From contig CAIUPP010000123.1 of the NCBI GenBank assembly GCA_903901045.1, positions 1-64,000 of the forward strand: a stretch of 64,000 nt of DNA, given 5' to 3'. This stretch comes from an uncultured Planctomycetota bacterium (GTDB lineage Bacteria > Planctomycetota > Brocadiia > CAIUPP01). Numbering within the stretch: the first letter of the stretch is position 1; every line of letters starts with the position of its first letter. Shown in pieces: positions 59,482 to 64,000 of the stretch. The position numbers and the translations under genes are program-made. A model generated the notes under the pieces. It did no database searches, was not told where the DNA came from, and worked only from the letters and a program-made list of their open reading frames with translations.

Positions 59482-59709
59482 TCAGCGCGCGCGCATGACG
59501 GACTTCTGCTTCACCTTCGCGGCCTTGAAGCTCGCCTTGCGGCGTTCGCGCACCTGCTGCAGCTTCCGACGGCGGCGCTGCTCGCTGGGCTTCTCGTAAT
59601 ACGAAGAACGCTTGATCTCGCGCCGCAGCCCTTCCTTCTCGCAAATGCGCTTGAACTGCTTCAACGCGCGCTCGATCGAATCGTTCTCCCTTACCACGAT
59701 CTTAGCCAA
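59482..59709 (-). CDS. rpsU: Ribosomal protein bS21
   Basis: The 75-residue basic protein is the small-subunit protein bS21: AKIVVRENDSIERALKQFKRICEK in two parts, then LRREIKRSSYYEKPSEQRRRRK. It binds the 16S rRNA 3' domain near the anti-Shine-Dalgarno. The start is a TTG at 59709 with GAGGTGA eight bases upstream, giving the conserved N-terminus. It has its own terminator at 59428. Confidence 0.96.
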   Translation of the reverse strand: MAKIVVRENDSIERALKQFKRICEKEGLRREIKRSSYYEKPSEQRRRRKLQQVRERRKASFKAAKVKQKSVMRAR

Positions 59710-59907
59710 CTGGTCTCACCTCGCTTCATTGTTTTTCTAAAGAATGCGCAGAATACACCCCATCGACAGAGCATGAATGCTAGCAAATCCGGGGCGATGA
59801 AGCAAACCGGCTGCGCGGATTGAACGCCCGGCTCCCGCAACAGTGCCGCCGCTGTGCGAGCGTTGGCCGTCGAAACCTCCATTCGCTCGCCCTCGGGCGC
59901 CATCGCC

Positions 59908-60969
59908 TCACCTGGGCGTGAAGTCCATGCCCGGCTTGAGTTCGCCGAGGGTCGCCACCAGCAACTCCACCGCCTTGTCCAGGTCATCCAGCGAAACCAG
60001 TTCGACGGGGGTATGCATGTAGCGGTTCGGAATGCTCAGCAGCGCCGTCGCCGCGCCCGCGCCGTTCATCTGCATCACATTCGCATCCGTTCCCGTGGCG
60101 CGCGGCTCGGCCTGTATCTGGAATGGGATCTTCTTGCGCCGGCCCGTCTTCTCCATCAAGGAAGCCAGCACGGGGTTGATGTTCGCCCCCCGGTGCAGAA
60201 TGGGCCCGCGGCCCAGGGCGACGTCGCCCACCAGTTTCTTGTTGATCTCAGGGTAATCGCTGGCGAACCCCACGTCCACCGCGATCCCCACGTGCGGCGT
60301 GATCCCGAACGCCGCCGTCTTCGCGCCGCGCAGCCCCAGTTCCTCCTGCACGCTGGTCACCGCGAAGACGCCCACCTTGGGCCGCGCCTTCTTCATCCGG
60401 CGCAGCGTCTCCACCACCGTCCATGCGCCCACGCGGTCGTCGAACCCGCGCCCGGCGACAATGTTGTTGCGCAGTTCGAGGAACCGGCGCGAGACCGTGA
60501 TCGGGTCGCCGACGGCCACCGCCTTGTCGGCATCCTTCTTGTCTTTCGCGCCGATGTCGATCCAGTACTCGTGGATCTTCGACGGCTTGCCGCGCTCCTC
60601 CGGCTCCATCAGATGGATCGCCTTGCGCCCGATGACGCCGGGCACCAGCCGCTTCTCGGCGTGAATCTCCACCATCTGCCCCGGCAGCACCGCCGGGTCA
60701 ATCCCGCCGATCGCCGCGAAGTAGACGTACCCCTTCTCGTCGATATGGGTGATCATCAGGCCGATTTCGTCGCAGTGGCCCGCCAGCATCACCCGCAGCG
60801 GCGCGTCGCCGTTGACGATGCCGATCACGTTGCCGTTCACATCCGTGCGCACCTCGTCGGCGAATCCCTTCATGCGCTCGCGAATGATCCGCGCGGCCGG
60901 CTGCTCGAATCCCGACGGGCTGGGGGTCTCGGCAAGCTTCTTGAGGAACTCCAGGGCTGAACGGTCCAT
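59908..60969 (-). CDS. M42 family metallo-aminopeptidase
   Basis: The 353-residue protein is an M42 aminopeptidase (FrvX/TET type): VMLAGHCDEIGLMITHID with the first metal His and Asp, AVGDPITV, GRGFDDRVGAWTVVETL with Asp, SVQEELGLRGAKTAAFG with the Glu pair, and RATGTDANVMQMNGAGAATALLSIPNRYMHTPVEL with the last His. Members form dodecamers that trim peptides in the cytoplasm. Length matches. Older annotation calls some members endoglucanases; that is less likely. Confidence 0.94.
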   Translation of the reverse strand: MDRSALEFLKKLAETPSPSGFEQPAARIIRERMKGFADEVRTDVNGNVIGIVNGDAPLRVMLAGHCDEIGLMITHIDEKGYVYFAAIGGIDPAVLPGQMVEIHAEKRLVPGVIGRKAIHLMEPEERGKPSKIHEYWIDIGAKDKKDADKAVAVGDPITVSRRFLELRNNIVAGRGFDDRVGAWTVVETLRRMKKARPKVGVFAVTSVQEELGLRGAKTAAFGITPHVGIAVDVGFASDYPEINKKLVGDVALGRGPILHRGANINPVLASLMEKTGRRKKIPFQIQAEPRATGTDANVMQMNGAGAATALLSIPNRYMHTPVELVSLDDLDKAVELLVATLGELKPGMDFTPR

Positions 60970-61083
60970 ATCGGCTCCTTTCGCGATTGCTGGAATGACC
61001 GGCGAACCCGCTGCGACAGGCGCGCCAATTACGCACGAACCACATTCTATTCGGCGCTTGCGACTGAAAGCAAGCCGGGAGAG

Positions 61084-61211
61084 AAGAATTGATAATGGAT
61101 GAGTGCTGATTGCGAATTGATAATTGAATGCCGCGGCAGTGTGGCGCGCAGAGGGGATAGTTGCGAATCATCACTTGTCAATAATCAATCATCAATTATC
61201 ATTCAGCAATT
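61084..61211. repeat. AT-rich inverted repeat of ATTGATAATTGA units
   Basis: GAATTGATAATGGATGAGTG on the left and CAATCATCAATTATCATTCAGC ending near 61211 on the right are complementary in part. Fragments of the same family lie at 55238-55275. Confidence 0.7.
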
Positions 61212-61219
61212 CCTCTGCC

Positions 61220-61249
61220 TTGTCCGTCTCCCGGCGCTCCTGCTATAAT
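61220..61249 (+). promoter_or_regulatory. Sigma-70 promoter of the rhomboid-like gene
   Basis: TTGTCC at 61220-61225 and a perfect TATAAT at 61244-61249, spacer 18, about 63 bases before the ATG at 61312. Confidence 0.65.
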
Positions 61250-61311
61250 GATTCCAAGCGAATGTGACTTCCCGCGTACCCCGCGGACTCTCCATTTTTC
61301 AGCAGGATGCC

Positions 61312-62208
61312 ATGCCCTCTGTCTTCCGCCGCTCCTACAACACCGTCTGGATTCTCATGGGCCTCTATGTCGCCGCCGCCTTGTTTCACCTTGGCGGGGA
61401 CGGCCCGTACGTCGTGGACGCCCTGAAAATCTCCCCTGAGGCCGTTGTCAAGGGGCACGAGTACTGGCGCTTGGCCACCTACGCCTTCCTTTCGAGCGAC
61501 TGGGTGGACCTGTTCATGAAGCTGCTGCTCATGTTCCTGCTGGCGGTTCCGGTGGAAGTCGTATGGGGGACGCGGCGCTTCCTCCTCCTTTTGGCGGCGA
61601 CCATCGTCGGCGGGGGCGTCTGCGCCGTCGTGATGGGGCAGGAGATGGTCGGAAGCTGGGCCCCGGCGATGACGCTCATGCTCGTGTACGGGCTGCTCTT
61701 CCCCGAAAGCATCATGTCGCTCTTCCTGATCTTCCCCATGCGCGTCAAGACCTTCTCGCTGATCATCACCGGGCTGTTCGTCGCCGGTTGCCTCACCGAG
61801 GGGCCGCAGGGGTGGGCGATGCTGCTGGGGCTCGCCTGCGGCATGGCCTACTACCTCGTGGTCGGATACGTTCCGTGGATGCTCAGCGCCCGCCGCGCCG
61901 TAGTGAAGACGGCCGCGCGCCCGCAGGAAACGATTGCGCAACTCTCCGGCGCGCGCAGAATGGACCGCGTCCGCCGAATCTATGAAGCCTTCAACGCCGG
62001 ACAGCCGCTCTCCGACGAAGACCGCGAGTTCATTTCCTTGCTGGGCAAGGAGGCCGACGAGGCGCAGGGCCTCTGCTCGCCGCTCTCGTTCTGCATGGAC
62101 AACACGATCTGCCCTCCCTGCGCGCAGATCGGCCTCTGCCTGCGCCGCTATCTCGAAACGCACCAGCCGGCCGCTGCGCCGGCGCGCGGCGGCGCGGAAA
62201 CGGCGTAG
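61312..62208 (+). CDS. Rhomboid-like membrane protein, probably inactive, with Cys-rich tail
   Basis: The 298-residue protein has about six transmembrane helices in rhomboid order (KGHEYWRLATYAFLSS before the second helix; PVEVVWGTRRFLLLL matches the rhomboid E-x-x-x-G-x-x-RF/Y element). The catalytic sites are gone: where GxSG is expected it reads GSWAPAM, and the histidine of the last helix is absent (LACGMAYYLV). A cytoplasmic tail of about 100 residues ends with five cysteines within CSPLSFCMDNTICPPCAQIGLC region, possibly a zinc site. A role as a pseudoprotease is inference. The RNase R gene follows after 52 bases. Confidence 0.8.
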   Translation: MPSVFRRSYNTVWILMGLYVAAALFHLGGDGPYVVDALKISPEAVVKGHEYWRLATYAFLSSDWVDLFMKLLLMFLLAVPVEVVWGTRRFLLLLAATIVGGGVCAVVMGQEMVGSWAPAMTLMLVYGLLFPESIMSLFLIFPMRVKTFSLIITGLFVAGCLTEGPQGWAMLLGLACGMAYYLVVGYVPWMLSARRAVVKTAARPQETIAQLSGARRMDRVRRIYEAFNAGQPLSDEDREFISLLGKEADEAQGLCSPLSFCMDNTICPPCAQIGLCLRRYLETHQPAAAPARGGAETA

Positions 62209-62260
62209 TTCTCCCCCGGCGCCTCCGTGGCGAGAACTTCATGGAAGGAAGGGCTAACCC

Positions 62261-64000
62261 ATGACGACCGACCGTGAACTTCTCAAGCTCGTGCGCGGAC
62301 GGCGCTACAGCCCCATGACCCGCGAGCAACTCGCCCGCGCCCTCGACGTGCCACCGGAGGAAATGGAAGCCTTCCTCGCCCTCGTCCGCGAACTGGAACT
62401 GGCCGGGGAACTGGTCGAGGTCAAGAACAGGCAGCTTGCCGACCCGGAGCGCGTGGACCTGGCCGTGGGGAAATTGATCTGCAACCCCCGCGGCTTCGGC
62501 TTTGTGCACCCGGCGCGTGAACGCGACGGCGAGGATATGTACATCGGCGCGGGCAATATGAGCAGCGCCCTGCATGGCGACGTGGTGGTCGTGCGCGTCC
62601 CGCCTTCCTCGCGCAGCCGCGCGGAGTCCTTCCGCGGACGGAGAACGCCTCAGCGCGGTCGCAAAGGCGGGGGGGACCGCCCGGAGATCAAGATCGTCTC
62701 CGTTTTGCAGCGCGGCCGCACGGAGATCGTCGGCACCTTCCGCCAGGAAGGGAACATGCGTTTCGTCGTCCCGGACGATCCTCGCCTTTTCCGCGACGTC
62801 GTGGTGGCCGCCGAGGATGCCGGCGACGCGCAGATCAACGACAAAGTCGCCGTGCGCATTACCGTCTGGCCCTCGCGCCACATCAACCCCGCCGGCGTGG
62901 TGAGCAAGGTCTTCGGCCAGCGCGGCGGCCTGGAGGCTGAGCGCCTCTCCGTGATGCATGAATACAACCTGCGCTCCGAATTCCCCCCCGAGGCCCTGCG
63001 CGACGCCGAGAAATGCGGCGGCGAAGTCTCCCCCGACGATCTGAAGGGGCGCGTCGATCTCACCGGCGAGGAAATCTTCACGATCGACCCGGAGGACGCG
63101 CGCGACTTCGACGACGCCGTCTCCATCCGCCGGTTCGGCGAAGGATGGGAGATCGGAGTGCACATCGCCGACGTCACCCACTACGTCAAACCCAATAGCG
63201 CGCTCGACCGCGAGGCGCGCGCGCGCGGCACCAGTTGCTATCTCCCCGGCCAGGTCATCCCCATGCTTCCGGAGGCGCTCTCCAACAACCTGTGCAGCCT
63301 CCAGCCGCACAAAGTGCGCCTCACCAAAACCGTCCGCATGCGCGTCGGCGCCCAGGGGGAGCTCGGCGAGTTCGACGTGTACGACAGCTTCATCCGCTCC
63401 ATCCATCGCTTCAACTACAAGGAAGTCCAGAAAGTCCTCGAAGGGGAACCGCTGCCAGCCGACCAGAAGCGCCTGCAGGAACTGCTCCTCGAAATGCACA
63501 AAACGGCGCAGACGCTCCGCGGCGCGCGGCGGCGAGCGGGGATGATCGAAATGGACATCCCGGAGTCGCACATCGTCACCGACAACGAGGGGCGGACCAT
63601 CGGCGTCGACCTGCGGCGCAGCGACTCCTCGCACCAACTCGTCGAGCAGTTCATGCTCGCCGCCAACGAGTGCGTGGCCGGCTACCTCATCCGCCATCAC
63701 CTGCCTTACATCTGCCGCGCGCACGACGAGCCGGAGCCGGAGAGCCTCGCGGACTTCCGCGCGACCGCGAAGATCCTCGGCCACAACCTCCCCGGCCCCG
63801 GCACCCGCGCGCAGATTCAGAAATTCCTCGACCGCCTCGCCGGCAAGCCCGACGCGTACCTGATGAATTATCTGCTCCTGCGATCGATGAAAATGGCGGA
63901 ATACTCCGCCGATAAGAAGCCCCACTACGCCATCGCCGCCGACCATTACCTGCACTTCACCAGCCCCATCCGCCGCTATCCGGACCTGCTGGTGCACCGC
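62261..64000 (+). CDS. rnr: Ribonuclease R, 5' part (runs off the window)
   Basis: The 580 codons visible show an N-terminal helix-turn-helix (SPMTREQLARALDVPPEEM), a cold-shock domain (GKLICNPRGFGFVHP, DMYIGAGNMSSALHGD), a basic linker and the RNB catalytic domain with TIDPEDARDFDDAV, which holds the metal-binding aspartates, HIADVTHYV, SLQPHKVRLTKT, ANECVAGYLI and HFTSPIRRYPDLLVHR at the edge. RNase R degrades structured RNA 3' to 5'. The ATG at 62261 follows GAAGGAAGGG. The C-terminal S1 domain would be beyond 64000. Confidence 0.95.
   Translation, partial: MTTDRELLKLVRGRRYSPMTREQLARALDVPPEEMEAFLALVRELELAGELVEVKNRQLADPERVDLAVGKLICNPRGFGFVHPARERDGEDMYIGAGNMSSALHGDVVVVRVPPSSRSRAESFRGRRTPQRGRKGGGDRPEIKIVSVLQRGRTEIVGTFRQEGNMRFVVPDDPRLFRDVVVAAEDAGDAQINDKVAVRITVWPSRHINPAGVVSKVFGQRGGLEAERLSVMHEYNLRSEFPPEALRDAEKCGGEVSPDDLKGRVDLTGEEIFTIDPEDARDFDDAVSIRRFGEGWEIGVHIADVTHYVKPNSALDREARARGTSCYLPGQVIPMLPEALSNNLCSLQPHKVRLTKTVRMRVGAQGELGEFDVYDSFIRSIHRFNYKEVQKVLEGEPLPADQKRLQELLLEMHKTAQTLRGARRRAGMIEMDIPESHIVTDNEGRTIGVDLRRSDSSHQLVEQFMLAANECVAGYLIRHHLPYICRAHDEPEPESLADFRATAKILGHNLPGPGTRAQIQKFLDRLAGKPDAYLMNYLLLRSMKMAEYSADKKPHYAIAADHYLHFTSPIRRYPDLLVHR

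Larger units (their letters stand above)
60970..61311. other. Intergenic repeat region upstream of the rhomboid-like gene
   Basis: This 342-base gap between divergent genes holds an inverted repeat of ATTGATAATTGA-type units from about 61084 to 61211 and then the promoter at 61220-61249. No coding region is seen. Confidence 0.65.

Overview
The window is 64 kb of a high-GC, gene-dense bacterial chromosome with about 53 protein genes on both strands, one tRNA and no rRNA, phage, IS transposase or CRISPR array. Frequent GTG and TTG starts with clear Shine-Dalgarno sequences, consensus sigma-70 promoters, a planctomycete/verrucomicrobia-style collagen-like surface protein, an anaerobic [FeFe]-hydrogenase maturation set and very many dispersed palindromic repeats suggest an uncultivated anaerobe or facultative anaerobe of a PVC- or Sumerlaeota/Hydrogenedentota-like lineage. 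That placement is inference; no marker here fixes the phylum.

Layout. 0-2.4 kb: HU protein, PLP homeostasis protein and proC. 2.8-8 kb: a regulatory phosphotransferase operon (hpf, EIIA, HPr, EI) on the minus strand, divergent from a GAF-PP2C phosphatase gene with a lipoprotein gene behind it. 8.3-14 kb: hydE, hydG, an aspartase and hydF. 14-21.5 kb: a cell-surface polysaccharide-like locus (deacetylase, GT2 glycosyltransferase, acyl carrier protein, two atypical alpha/beta hydrolases, MurJ/Wzx-like flippase) facing a Gfo/Idh oxidoreductase and pgsA. 21.6-31.2 kb: DUF502 protein, then an alpha-glucan operon of GH57, glycogen synthase, GH57 glucanotransferase and a large sensor kinase, the last three joined by 4-base overlaps. 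31.5-38.5 kb: purB, a membrane protein, thiE, a membrane metalloprotease, rpmB, thiD, rhodanese and a TM1266-type hydrogenase regulator. 38.7-45.8 kb: GT39 protein, FecR/anti-sigma and ECF sigma pair, DUF981 protein, and a collagen-like protein. 46.4-52.2 kb: tRNA-Ala, transketolase, prephenate dehydrogenase, PIN-TRAM protein and a Ser/Thr kinase. 52.3-64 kb: second GT39, DUF362 ferredoxin-like protein, pentameric ligand-gated channel, tiny Cys-rich protein, GH4 enzyme, esterase/peptidase, bS21, M42 peptidase, rhomboid-like pseudoprotease and the 5' part of RNase R.

The most unusual feature is the repeat landscape. At least eight families of short palindromes or nested inverted repeats fill intergenic spaces, and three genes carry repeat sequence inside the reading frame: hydE has an internal insertion, an alpha/beta hydrolase has a 26-bp palindrome near its N-terminus, and the aspartase ends inside a 203-bp nested palindrome that also forms the leader of hydF. 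Other points of interest are the glucan/kinase operon, the acyl-carrier/hydrolase locus with altered nucleophile elbows, the bacterial ligand-gated channel and the catalytically dead rhomboid with a cysteine tail.
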